Source: CAYSLU01 sp964431965
Lineage (GTDB): Bacteria > Verrucomicrobiota > Kiritimatiellia > CAIKKV01 > CAYSLU01
Length of the DNA: 29,763 nt
Assembly: GCA_964431965.1 (NCBI GenBank)
Contig: CAYSLU010000069.1
Span: forward strand, 1 to 29,763
Direction of reading: 5' to 3'
Shown here: piece by piece, positions 22,600-29,763 of the stretch
Layout of the letters: every line of letters begins with the position of its first letter
Numbering within the stretch: the stretch's first letter is position 1
Made by a program: the position numbers and the translations under genes
The notes under the pieces: generated by a model
Databases searched by the model: none
Seen by the model: only the letters and a program-made list of their open reading frames with translations
Told to the model about the DNA's origin: nothing

Positions 22600-24407
22600 A
22601 CATTACCAACCACATGGTCACGGTGGGGCCGGGCGCGTCGAAGCCGGAGCGGCACGCGGCACAGGAGTTGGCCGAGACCCTGGAGGCGATCACCGGCCGG
22701 CGGCCCGCCATTATGGCGTCGGCGCAGGCTGGGGGACGGCCGTGTATCGCGGTGGGCGCGGCCGCCGCCTCGGCGATCGGCCTGCCGCCGTCGGCCTGGC
22801 GCGGGCTGGGCGACGAAGGGTTCGTGATGCGCACGCTGGGGGCGAATCTGGTCCTGTCGGGCGCGCCCGGCGCTCCGCGCGGGACCCTGTATGCCGTAGT
22901 GACCTTTCTGGAGGAGATCCTGGGGTGCCGATGGTGGACGCCCGACGCCGCCCGGATCCCGAGGCTCGAATCGGTCGAGATCCCGCGCCTGCGCCGCCGG
23001 CACGTGCCCCGGTTCGAGTATCGCGAGGTGCTCTACCGGCACACGTGGGAGACGCGCTGGGCGGTCCGGAACCGCACCAACGGGCTGTGGGAGCGCGATC
23101 CGGCCGGCATCCCGGCGGAGTGGGGCGGACACCACGAGTACGCGGGGTTCGTGCACACGGTGCTGGCGCTGGCCCCGCCCGACACGCACTTTGCGGCCCA
23201 TCCCGAGTGGTATGCCGAGGTGGACGGCGAACGGAAGCCGACGCAGCTGTGCCTGACAAACCCGGCGGTGCTGGCCGTGGCGATCGCGCAGGTGCGCGCC
23301 CGGCTGCAGGCGCAGCCGTCGGCAACCATCGTCTCGGTCTCGCAGAACGACAACTGGGACAAGTGCACCTGCGCGGCCTGCCGCACCGTTGACCGGCGCG
23401 AGGGGAGTTCGGCCGGCACCATGCTGCGCTTCGTGAACCGGATCGCCGCGGCGATCGAGAAGGATTTCCCCCGGGTCTCGGTCGACACGCTGGCCTACCA
23501 GTACACGCGCCGCGCGCCGCGGCATGTCCGGCCGCGGCGGAATGTCATCGTGCGGCTGTGCTCGTTCGAGTGCGACTTCCTGCATCCGTTCACGCACCCG
23601 AACAACCGGTCGTTCTGCCGCGACATTGTGGCCTGGTCGCGCATCGCGCGCCGCCTCTACGTGTGGGACTACGTGACGAACTACGCGCACTTCGTCCAGC
23701 CGTACCCGAACTGGCACACGCTCGGCGAAAACGTGCGGTTCTTTGCCCGGCACCGGGTGGCGGGCGTCTTCGAACAGGCGAACAACAGCTCGCTCGGCGG
23801 CGAGATGGCCGAGCTGCGCGCGTGGGTGCTGGCCAAGCTCATGTGGGACCCGACCCACGACGCCGATGCGCTGATCGCCGAGTTCCTGGATGGGTACTAC
23901 GGTCCGGCCTCCGGGCATATCGCGGCTCACATGCGGAACGTGTACCGGCGCGCCGTGTCCGTGAAGGCGTTCCCCGGCTCGCCCGCGATCCAGACGGTGC
24001 TGGCACGGATCGGCGACGACCGGCGCGTGCGCACGGGCTGCTACCTCGACCTGAACTCGCCGACGACCGCGCCCTATCTGGCCGCGGACGCCGTCTTTCG
24101 GTCCGCGGCCCACCTCGAGTCGGCCGTGGAGGCTGTCAGCGGCGACGACGCTCTTCGGTCGCGGGCGGAGCGCGCGCGGCTGCCGATCTGGTACGTCGTG
24201 CTCCTGCGCTGGGAAGAGCTGCGGACCTACGCCCGGAGCAAGGGTATCCGATGGCCGTTCCCGGCGCGCCGGATGGCGCTGTTCGATCGCTTCGCCGAAG
24301 CGCATGACGCCTGCGGGATCACGCACCTCGGTGAAGGGTGGTCGCACCGGAACCTCGCCTGGCTCCGCGCCATCTGCGAGGGCAAGCCGGATACAAGTCG
24401 GAACTGA
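22596..24407 (+). CDS. DUF4838 family protein, GH20/GH84-like architecture
   Basis: 603 residues. The N-terminal 120 residues match the alpha-amylase-independent GH20 N-domain type (KPERHAAQELAETLEAITGR, then VLSGAPGAPRGTLYAVVTFL, LGCRWWTPD). The DUF4838 barrel follows: HHEYAGFVHTVLALAPPDTH, HPEWYAEVDGER, VSVSQNDNWDKCTCAACRTV, SVDTLAYQYTRRAP, then WDYVTNYAHFVQPYPNWHTL and GVFEQANNSSLGGEMAELRA. The C-terminal part (about 470-600) is helical. Such proteins are common in polysaccharide-degrading bacteria; the substrate is not established. The paired Cys in KCTCAAC are conserved in the family as I recall it. No signal peptide is seen. It is translated from an ATGA overlap with the previous gene, so the two products probably act on the same glycan. 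Confidence 0.8.
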   Translation: MNITNHMVTVGPGASKPERHAAQELAETLEAITGRRPAIMASAQAGGRPCIAVGAAAASAIGLPPSAWRGLGDEGFVMRTLGANLVLSGAPGAPRGTLYAVVTFLEEILGCRWWTPDAARIPRLESVEIPRLRRRHVPRFEYREVLYRHTWETRWAVRNRTNGLWERDPAGIPAEWGGHHEYAGFVHTVLALAPPDTHFAAHPEWYAEVDGERKPTQLCLTNPAVLAVAIAQVRARLQAQPSATIVSVSQNDNWDKCTCAACRTVDRREGSSAGTMLRFVNRIAAAIEKDFPRVSVDTLAYQYTRRAPRHVRPRRNVIVRLCSFECDFLHPFTHPNNRSFCRDIVAWSRIARRLYVWDYVTNYAHFVQPYPNWHTLGENVRFFARHRVAGVFEQANNSSLGGEMAELRAWVLAKLMWDPTHDADALIAEFLDGYYGPASGHIAAHMRNVYRRAVSVKAFPGSPAIQTVLARIGDDRRVRTGCYLDLNSPTTAPYLAADAVFRSAAHLESAVEAVSGDDALRSRAERARLPIWYVVLLRWEELRTYARSKGIRWPFPARRMALFDRFAEAHDACGITHLGEGWSHRNLAWLRAICEGKPDTSRN

Positions 24408-24487
24408 GAGATCGTCACGGGAGGGCGCGGCCACCTTGGAAGGCGCTGAAACGCTTGGGATTCTCTAGGGTTCGCCAGGAGGCGTCT

Positions 24488-25492
24488 GTGAAGGCATTCA
24501 AACCGATACAGGTCCGTCCGTATCAGCTCATGTGCATCGTCTGCCGGCTGGGCTCTTCCGGCGGCCGGGTGCCCCGCGATCCGGCTCTTGCGCGGATACT
24601 CCGCGCGGTCCGTCGCGACCCGGGTGCCCCGCTGATGCTCCGGTGCAACGCGGACGCGGTCTACGGCTACCAGAACCCGGGGCGGCGGGCGGATACGCCG
24701 GAGGGTGCGCTCTTCAACGAGAAGCGCGACCTGGACATCATCCAGAGGATGGGCCTGGTCCCGGGCGATGTCCGCCCGGCGCGCGAGCTGTTCCGGCGGC
24801 TTCTGGAGAAGGTCGAGAGCGGCCGGGGCGTCTGCGGCTACGGGCCGGGCGGGCCGAAGGCGTGGCGCGGCTGCGGGCGAAGCCGCTCGGGTGGCTACGA
24901 ACGGGGCAGGGCGCACGGGCTGGCGGCTGTGGTCCCCGACCGGCCGGCCGCGGACAAGCGCCGCCACAAGCGGCTCAGCGCGCGCGCCGTGCTTGAGGCC
25001 GGCGTGCTTCGGCTTCGGCCGCATCACCTGATGTGCATGGCGTGCTTCCACGCGGGACGGAAGGATCTGGCGCCGATCGAAGAAGACAATCTGTTTGAGG
25101 CGATCGACGTCGTGCAGCGCAACCCGGACATCCCGATCCTGCTGGTGCGCGGCTGCTGCATGATCTGTCCGCCGTGCTCGAGCTATGACCCGGCCACGAA
25201 CCTCTGCGTCTCGGCCCAGGGAATGAGCCTGCGGGACCAGAAGAAGGACCTGGATCTGCTGCAGCGGCTGGGCTTGGAGTACGGCGCGCAGTTGCCGGCG
25301 CGCGAGCTGTTCCGCCGGCTCTTTGCGGCCATCCGATCCACCCGGGAGATCTGCGGCTACACCGACGGGCAGGCGCGGGCGTGGGAATGGTCGGTCTGCG
25401 GCGGTCCGGATGGTTCACCCGGCTATGCCCGAGCGCGGACGGCGGGCATGGGAATCCGTGAATGCGCCGGTCGGCCGACGCGGAAGCGGTAA
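24488..25492 (+). CDS. Protein with two tandem DUF1284-like Cys-rich domains
   Basis: 334 residues starting at GTG 24488, placed by a perfect AGGAGG five bases before it. The protein is an internal duplication. The copies share VRPYQLMCIVC / LRPHHLMCMAC, EKRDLDIIQRMGL / QKKDLDLLQRLGL, ARELFRRLL / ARELFRRLF and VCGY / ICGY. The second copy has an extra CCMICPPC with a later LC, as in DUF1284 proteins (start RPHHLLC), which are thought to bind metal. The first copy has lost these cysteines. The copies are joined by an arginine-rich linker. No signal peptide is seen. It lies 80 bases behind the DUF4838 gene and probably belongs to that operon. Function unknown. Confidence 0.7.
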   Translation: MKAFKPIQVRPYQLMCIVCRLGSSGGRVPRDPALARILRAVRRDPGAPLMLRCNADAVYGYQNPGRRADTPEGALFNEKRDLDIIQRMGLVPGDVRPARELFRRLLEKVESGRGVCGYGPGGPKAWRGCGRSRSGGYERGRAHGLAAVVPDRPAADKRRHKRLSARAVLEAGVLRLRPHHLMCMACFHAGRKDLAPIEEDNLFEAIDVVQRNPDIPILLVRGCCMICPPCSSYDPATNLCVSAQGMSLRDQKKDLDLLQRLGLEYGAQLPARELFRRLFAAIRSTREICGYTDGQARAWEWSVCGGPDGSPGYARARTAGMGIRECAGRPTRKR

Positions 25493-25559
25493 TGGGGGCG
25501 GGGCGATCAGACCGTTCCGGCTTCCTCCTGCCACCCTGGCCCGTGCGTCATGAGCCCGT

Positions 25560-25588
25560 TTGACTTGACCACTTGATTTGACTATATT
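25560..25588 (+). promoter_or_regulatory. Sigma-70-like promoter of the toxin-antitoxin pair
   Basis: TTGACT (25560-25565) and TATATT (25583-25588) are separated by exactly 17 bases in an AT-rich patch that stands out from the GC-rich surroundings. The related sequences TTGACTTGACC and CTTGATTTGAC between the boxes form direct repeats that may be a binding site for the antitoxin, which usually represses its own promoter. The ribosome site GGAGGTGAGGG follows at 25599. Confidence 0.7.
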
Positions 25589-25609
25589 GAAACGAGATGG
25601 AGGTGAGGG

Positions 25610-25843
25610 ATGAAGACGATGGCGATCAGCGCATTCAAAGCGCACGCCCTGCAGACGATGGACCGGGTTGCGAAGTCGCGCGAGGGACTGGTCATCACCA
25701 AGCGTGGCAAGCCCCTCGTCCGAGTTGTCCCGTTTCAACCGACTGCGGCCGTCGCGGCGCCCGGGAGACTTTCGAAGGCGCTCGTGTTTGAGAAGGACAT
25801 CGTCTCACCGCTGGAGCCGGGGACGTGGGAGGCGAACCGGTGA
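25610..25843 (+). CDS. Antitoxin, Phd/YefM family
   Basis: 77-residue antitoxin that binds and inhibits the downstream PIN toxin and usually represses the operon. The N-terminus MKTMAISAFKAHALQTMDRV is the Phd/YefM DNA-binding fold. GLVITKRGKPLVRVVPF is the conserved beta segment (compare VITKHGKPVA in relatives). The C-terminal third (VFEKDIVSPLEPGTWEANR) would wrap the toxin. GGAGGTGAGGG stands directly before ATG. The stop overlaps the toxin start (GTGA), the usual tight linkage of such pairs. Confidence 0.88.
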   Translation: MKTMAISAFKAHALQTMDRVAKSREGLVITKRGKPLVRVVPFQPTAAVAAPGRLSKALVFEKDIVSPLEPGTWEANR

Positions 25844-26238
25844 GATACGTGATCGACACCCACGTCTGGGTGTGGTGGAACATGGTGCCGGCGAAGCTGT
25901 CCGCGCGCGCGCGGGCGGTGCTCTCGTCGCCGGCGAGGTACGATGAGTTGCTGCTGTCCGCCATTTCGCCGTGGGAGTTCGCGAAGCTGCTGGAGAAGGG
26001 GCGGCTTGGCATCTCCTGCAATGCCGAGGAGTGGATCAACCGGGCGCTGGAGATGGCCAAGCTTCGTCTGGTACCTCTCTCCCCGGTCATCGCATACCGC
26101 TCGACCGTGCTTCCGGTCCCGTTCCATGAGGACCCCGCCGATCAGATCATCGTCGCCACGGCGCGCGAGGAGGACGCGACGGTTCTCACGGCCGACGACC
26201 GGATCCGGTCTTACCCTCACTGCCGTAGTCTATGGTGA
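25840..26238 (+). CDS. PIN-domain toxin, VapC-like
   Basis: 132-residue ribonuclease toxin of the PIN type; VapC enzymes cut tRNA or rRNA, but the target here cannot be read. The acidic active-site set is complete: Asp6 (VIDTHVW), Glu46 (SPWEF), Asp98 and Asp101 (HEDPADQIIVATA), and Asp119/Asp120 (LTADDRI). The start is GTG 25840, overlapping the antitoxin stop as GTGA; the arrangement, length and YVIDTHVWVWW opening support it. It lies just before pheS, 99 bases away. Confidence 0.88.
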   Translation: MRYVIDTHVWVWWNMVPAKLSARARAVLSSPARYDELLLSAISPWEFAKLLEKGRLGISCNAEEWINRALEMAKLRLVPLSPVIAYRSTVLPVPFHEDPADQIIVATAREEDATVLTADDRIRSYPHCRSLW

Positions 26239-26337
26239 CAGCCGGGAAAAGAATGGAGATCAGGGGCGGGATCTGTTAGAAACCACCGGATTTCAGCGCG
26301 GGGTGCATAGTGCGGCCCTGTCGGTGGGTATCGAATC

Positions 26338-27351
26338 ATGAATGCATCGGACATTGTGAAACTGAAGGAGTCGGCGCTCGCCGAAGGGCGGGCGGCCGCG
26401 AGCGCGTCGGACATCGAGGCCGTTCGAATCAAGTACCTGGGTCGCAATGGGTTGCTGCCTGAGATCATGAAGGGGCTGAAGGATGTGGCCCCGGCCGAGC
26501 GGCCGCTGGTCGGCAAGAGCGCCAACGAGTTCAAGCAGGAGGTCGGTGCGCTTCTGGATGCGCGGAAGGCCGAACTGCAGGCGCCGGCGGCGGCGGGCGC
26601 TTCGCGTGGATTCGACTGGAGCATGCCGGGCGCGTGGCGCGGGCTCGGGTCGCGGCACCCGGTCAGCCTGATCATCGACGAGGCCATCCGGATTTTCGCC
26701 CGGTTGGGCTTCACGGTGGCCGACGGGCCGGACATCGAAACGGAGTACTACAATTTCGATGCCCTGAATACGCCGGCGGACCATCCGTCGCGCGACATCC
26801 AGGACACCTTCTGGCTCGAGACGGGCGAGTTGCTCCGCACCCAGACGTCGCCGGTGCAGATCCGCGTGATGGAGCGGCAGAAGCCGCCGGTTCGCATCAT
26901 CGCGCCGGGCCGGTGCTACCGGCGCGACACGATGGACGCGACTCACAGCGCCAACTTCCACCAGATCGAGGGCTTGTACGTCGATCGGCAGGTATCGATG
27001 GCGGACCTCAAGGGTGACATCTCGTACTTCGCTCACGAAATGATGGGTCCCGACGTGAAGGTGCGGTTTCGGCCCCACTTCTTCCCGTTCACGGAGCCGA
27101 GCGTCGAGTATGACTTCTCGTGCCACCTGTGCCACGGCAGCGGCTGCCGCGTGTGCAAGCAGAGCGGATGGATCGAGATTTCCGGCGCCGGCATGGTGCA
27201 TCCGAAGGTGTTCGCCGCGGTCGGCTACGAGTCCGTCACCGGCTACGCATTTGGAATGGGCGTGGAGCGGATCGCGATGATCAAGTACGGCATCGAAGAC
27301 ATCCGCCTCCTCTACGACAACGACGTTCGCTTCCTGGAGCAGTTTGCCTGA
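26338..27351 (+). CDS. pheS: Phenylalanyl-tRNA synthetase alpha subunit PheS
   Basis: Catalytic subunit of the alpha2-beta2 enzyme that charges tRNA-Phe. It has 337 residues, normal length. The N-terminal coiled-coil region is residues 1-90. Class II motifs are visible: RHPVSLIIDEAIRIFARLGF (motif 1), then LLRTQTSPVQIRVM and FHQIEGL (motif 2), and VTGYAFGMGVERIAMIKYGI (motif 3). A CX2CX4CX2C knuckle, Cys262, 265, 270 and 273, follows FPFTEPSVEYDFS and precedes the Gly-rich GAGMVHPKV. This is the zinc-like insertion common in many bacterial PheS. The ribosome site is weak. The stop overlaps the pheT start (TGATG), so the subunits are made together. Confidence 0.97.
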   Translation: MNASDIVKLKESALAEGRAAASASDIEAVRIKYLGRNGLLPEIMKGLKDVAPAERPLVGKSANEFKQEVGALLDARKAELQAPAAAGASRGFDWSMPGAWRGLGSRHPVSLIIDEAIRIFARLGFTVADGPDIETEYYNFDALNTPADHPSRDIQDTFWLETGELLRTQTSPVQIRVMERQKPPVRIIAPGRCYRRDTMDATHSANFHQIEGLYVDRQVSMADLKGDISYFAHEMMGPDVKVRFRPHFFPFTEPSVEYDFSCHLCHGSGCRVCKQSGWIEISGAGMVHPKVFAAVGYESVTGYAFGMGVERIAMIKYGIEDIRLLYDNDVRFLEQFA

Positions 27352-29759
27352 TGAAAGTCCCGCTGAGCTGGTTGCGTGAATACGTGGAGTGCGGCCTGTC
27401 TCCCAAGGATCTGGCGAGCCGCCTGACCTTCGCCGGGCTGGAGGTGGAGGGCGTCCACGCCGTCGAGCGCACGTTCGACGGCGTGGTGGCGGCGCAGGTT
27501 CTGGCCATCGACCCCCATCCCAACGCGGACAAGCTCCGCGTGTGCCGGGTCACCGACGGGCAGGCCGAGCGCACCGTGGTGTGCGGCGCGTGGAACTTCG
27601 CCGTCGGAGACCGCGTTCCGTTCGCGGGCGTGGGGGTTACGCTGGCCAACGGCATGAGGATCAAGGAAGCCAAGCTCCGGGGCGTTCTGTCCGCCGGCAT
27701 GCTCTGCGCGGAGGACGAACTGGGGATCTCGGACGATCACTCGGGCCTGCTGCGCCTTCCCGCCGATACCGTTCCCGGGACGGCGCTGTCCGCCTTGTTC
27801 GGCCCGCCCGACTGGGTGATCGAGATCGAGGTGACGCCGAACCGGCCGGACTGTCTGAGCATCATGGGCATCGCGCGCGAGGTGGCCGCCCTATGCGGGG
27901 TGCCGATGCGCCGGCCCGCTATCGAGTTCGCCGAGCTCGGGCCGGCCGTGACCAGCTGCACGCGCGTGGAGGTCGACGATGCGGAAGGCTGCCCGCGGTA
28001 CACGGGGCGGGTCTTCGCGGGCGTGACCATCGCGGAGAGCCCGCTGTGGATGAAGGAGCGGCTGCGCCTGAGCGGCATCCGGCCGATCAACAACGTCGTC
28101 GACATCACGAACTACGTCATGCTCGAGTGCGGGCAGCCGATGCACGCGTTCGACCAGTCGCTTCTGGAAGAGGGCCGCATTGTCGTCCGCCGGGCGCGGC
28201 CGGGCGAGAAGCTGGCCACACTGGACGGGACGGACCGCCCGATCGATCCCGACATGCTGGTGATCGCCGACGCCCGGAGGCCGGTGGCGCTGGCCGGCGT
28301 GATGGGAGGCGCGGGCAGCGAGATCCGCCCGGACACGCAGAAGGTGCTGCTCGAGAGCGCCTGCTTCAGCCCGACGCTGATCCGGCGCACGTCCAAGCGG
28401 GTCGGACTGAGCACTGAGTCGTCCTACCGGTATGAGCGCGGCGTGGATCCGGAGCTGGCCGACTGGGCGAGCCGCCGGGCGGCCGGCTACCTGGTGGCGC
28501 TGGCGGGGGCCACGGCGGCCCGCGGGGTGGTGGACGTATACGGGCGCCAGCCGTCGCGCAAGACTGTGCGGTGCACGTTCGACGGCATTCGGACGCTGAT
28601 CGGAGCCCCGGTAGCGGACGACGAAATGGTGCGCATCTTCGAGGCGCTGGAGCTGAAGGTGGTCGAGCGCGACGCATCCGGCTGTGCCGTGCAGGCACCG
28701 ACCTTCCGGGTGGACCTGGAGCGCGAGGCAGACCTGGTCGAGGAGGTGGCGCGCATACACGGGCTCGACCGCATACCGGCCCCCACGCCGCGGGCGCAGC
28801 TGGTCGAGGGCGCGAGCAACGCCGCCGCCGAAGCCCGCATGGCCTGCCGGAGCGCCCTCGTCGGGTTGGGACTGTCCGAGATTATGAACTACAGCTTCCT
28901 GTCGCAGGCGGAGTTGGACCGCTTCGATGCGACGGACCGGCCCCGGCGCGTCGTGATTCCAAACCCGATCAGCGCGGACCATTCGGTTCTGCGGCCGTCG
29001 TTGATTTCGCAGGTCACGGACGCGCTGGGCCGCAACCGCTCGCGCCAGGCGGAAGCCGCCGGCTTGTTCGAGATCGGGCGGGTGTTCTTCAAGCGGGCGG
29101 ACGGGACGCTGGGCGAGGAGGAGCGCGTGGCGATCGGCCTGATGGGCCCGCTCGGGCGCGATCGTCTGGACCGGCGTCGGCCCGTCGAGGCCCAGGAGAT
29201 CTTCCAGTGGCTGAAGGGGGCGGTGGAAGGCCTCTGCGCCGCGATGCGGGTGCCCCGGTCGTCGGTCGATCTGGCGCCGGCGGACGCTCCCTGCTTCGAG
29301 CCGGGCCATTCCGTGCGCGTCCGGATCGCGGGCCGCGACGCGGGGATGATGGGAATCGTCGCGAGCGGCATCCGGCGCGAGTGGCGGCTGGCCGATCCCG
29401 TGGCCGTGGCCGAGCTGCGCCTGGACACGGTGTCCGAGCGCGCGTTCGACGTTCCGGCCTCCCGGCCGCTCTCGGTATTCCCATCGGTGGGGCGCGACAT
29501 CGCCATCCTCGTGGGCGAAGAGGTCACGAGCGACGCCGTCATGAAGGTGATTCTCCAGGCGGCCCCGCGCGAGCTGGTGCGGGCGGACCTCTTTGACGTG
29601 TATCGAAGCAAAGGCGACGCCGGGCGGAAGAGCATGGCGTATGCGCTGGTCTTCCAAGCGGCCGATCGCACGCTCACGGACGAGGAGGCGAACGGCTTCC
29701 GCGAGCGGGTCCGCGACGCGCTGGCCCGCGAGCTGCGGGCGGAGATCCGGGACCGGTAG
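27351..29759 (+). CDS. pheT: Phenylalanyl-tRNA synthetase beta subunit PheT
   Basis: Beta subunit, 802 residues, full length, with the stop 4 bases from the window edge. Domains in order: the EMAP-type tRNA-binding domain (about 40-150: VVAAQVLAIDPHPNADKLRV), B3/B4 with the editing site (about 210-380: ESPLWMKERLRLSGIRPINN, HAFDQSLL), B5 (about 400-475), the class II-like core (about 480-690: EIMNYSFLSQAELDRFDATD, IPNPISADHSVLRPSL, GLFEIGRVFF) and the FDX-ACB anticodon-binding domain (about 700-802: PLSVFPSVGRDIAILV to the end, with SMAYALVFQAADRTLTDEEA). MKVPLSWLREYVECGLSP is the usual start. The frame is intact and confirms that sequence quality is good here, in contrast to 8.3-12.7 kb. Confidence 0.97.
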   Translation: MKVPLSWLREYVECGLSPKDLASRLTFAGLEVEGVHAVERTFDGVVAAQVLAIDPHPNADKLRVCRVTDGQAERTVVCGAWNFAVGDRVPFAGVGVTLANGMRIKEAKLRGVLSAGMLCAEDELGISDDHSGLLRLPADTVPGTALSALFGPPDWVIEIEVTPNRPDCLSIMGIAREVAALCGVPMRRPAIEFAELGPAVTSCTRVEVDDAEGCPRYTGRVFAGVTIAESPLWMKERLRLSGIRPINNVVDITNYVMLECGQPMHAFDQSLLEEGRIVVRRARPGEKLATLDGTDRPIDPDMLVIADARRPVALAGVMGGAGSEIRPDTQKVLLESACFSPTLIRRTSKRVGLSTESSYRYERGVDPELADWASRRAAGYLVALAGATAARGVVDVYGRQPSRKTVRCTFDGIRTLIGAPVADDEMVRIFEALELKVVERDASGCAVQAPTFRVDLEREADLVEEVARIHGLDRIPAPTPRAQLVEGASNAAAEARMACRSALVGLGLSEIMNYSFLSQAELDRFDATDRPRRVVIPNPISADHSVLRPSLISQVTDALGRNRSRQAEAAGLFEIGRVFFKRADGTLGEEERVAIGLMGPLGRDRLDRRRPVEAQEIFQWLKGAVEGLCAAMRVPRSSVDLAPADAPCFEPGHSVRVRIAGRDAGMMGIVASGIRREWRLADPVAVAELRLDTVSERAFDVPASRPLSVFPSVGRDIAILVGEEVTSDAVMKVILQAAPRELVRADLFDVYRSKGDAGRKSMAYALVFQAADRTLTDEEANGFRERVRDALARELRAEIRDR

Positions 29760-29763
29760 CGGG

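Noticed and set aside
20257..24434. Long minus-strand open frames (20257-21864, 22371-24434)
   Set aside because: They are complements of the barrel protein and the DUF4838 gene, both with ribosome sites and family motifs on the plus strand.
27891..29657. 588-codon minus-strand open frame over pheT
   Set aside because: pheT is a certain gene; the antisense frame has no coherent features.

Overview
The window is about 30 kb of GC-rich bacterial DNA. Signs of a Gram-negative, probably anaerobic or facultative bacterium are a tripartite heavy-metal RND efflux system, and a PheS with a four-cysteine insertion. The mix of GH95-like, DUF5060/DUF4038, DUF4838 and sialidase-like genes recalls the PVC superphylum or Hydrogenedentota (Lentisphaerota, Kiritimatiellota, Planctomycetota). 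That placement is inference from gene content, not from a marker I could test. A 100-N gap at 11095-11194 shows that this is a scaffolded, probably metagenomic, assembly.

Layout. (1) 1-5419, minus strand: a Cus/Czc-type efflux operon, with a small Cys-rich exported protein, its own terminator, outer-membrane factor, membrane-fusion lipoprotein and RND pump (cut by the left edge). (2) 5420-5772: a divergent regulatory region with two good promoter-like sites, a dyad that could be the ArsR operator, and a 220-bp nested inverted-repeat element. (3) 5773-12645, plus strand: an arsenic-resistance operon, arsD-arsA-arsR, thioredoxin-like protein, CcdA-like thiol transporter, ACR3, DUF3343-like Fe-S protein, arsM, a DUF6951-like protein and arsC. 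The first three genes are intact. From 8353 on nearly every gene is broken by a frameshift, nonsense codon, small duplication or internal deletion. (4) 12673-25492: a carbohydrate-degradation island on both strands with intact reading frames. It holds a GH140-like enzyme, a sialidase-like exported protein, an aldo/keto-reductase-like protein, a GH95-like enzyme, a left-handed beta-helix protein, an unassigned TIM-barrel glycosidase-like protein, a DUF4838 protein and a duplicated DUF1284-like protein. (5) 25560-26238: a Phd/YefM-VapC-like toxin-antitoxin pair with its own promoter. (6) 26338-29759: pheS-pheT, housekeeping and intact.

How it works together. Regions 1-3 form a metal and metalloid defence locus read outward from one shared control region. 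The efflux pump moves metal ions across the whole envelope. ArsD/ArsA with ACR3 would pump out As(III), ArsM would methylate it, ArsC would reduce arsenate, and the thioredoxin-like, CcdA-like and Fe-S proteins would supply thiol or electron chemistry. As written in this assembly, ACR3, ArsM and ArsC cannot be made intact. Either the operon is decaying or the assembly is poor from 8.3 to 12.7 kb. The 55-bp duplication on both sides of the N gap favours at least part of the damage being assembly artefact. I see no rRNA, tRNA, insertion sequence or CRISPR array.
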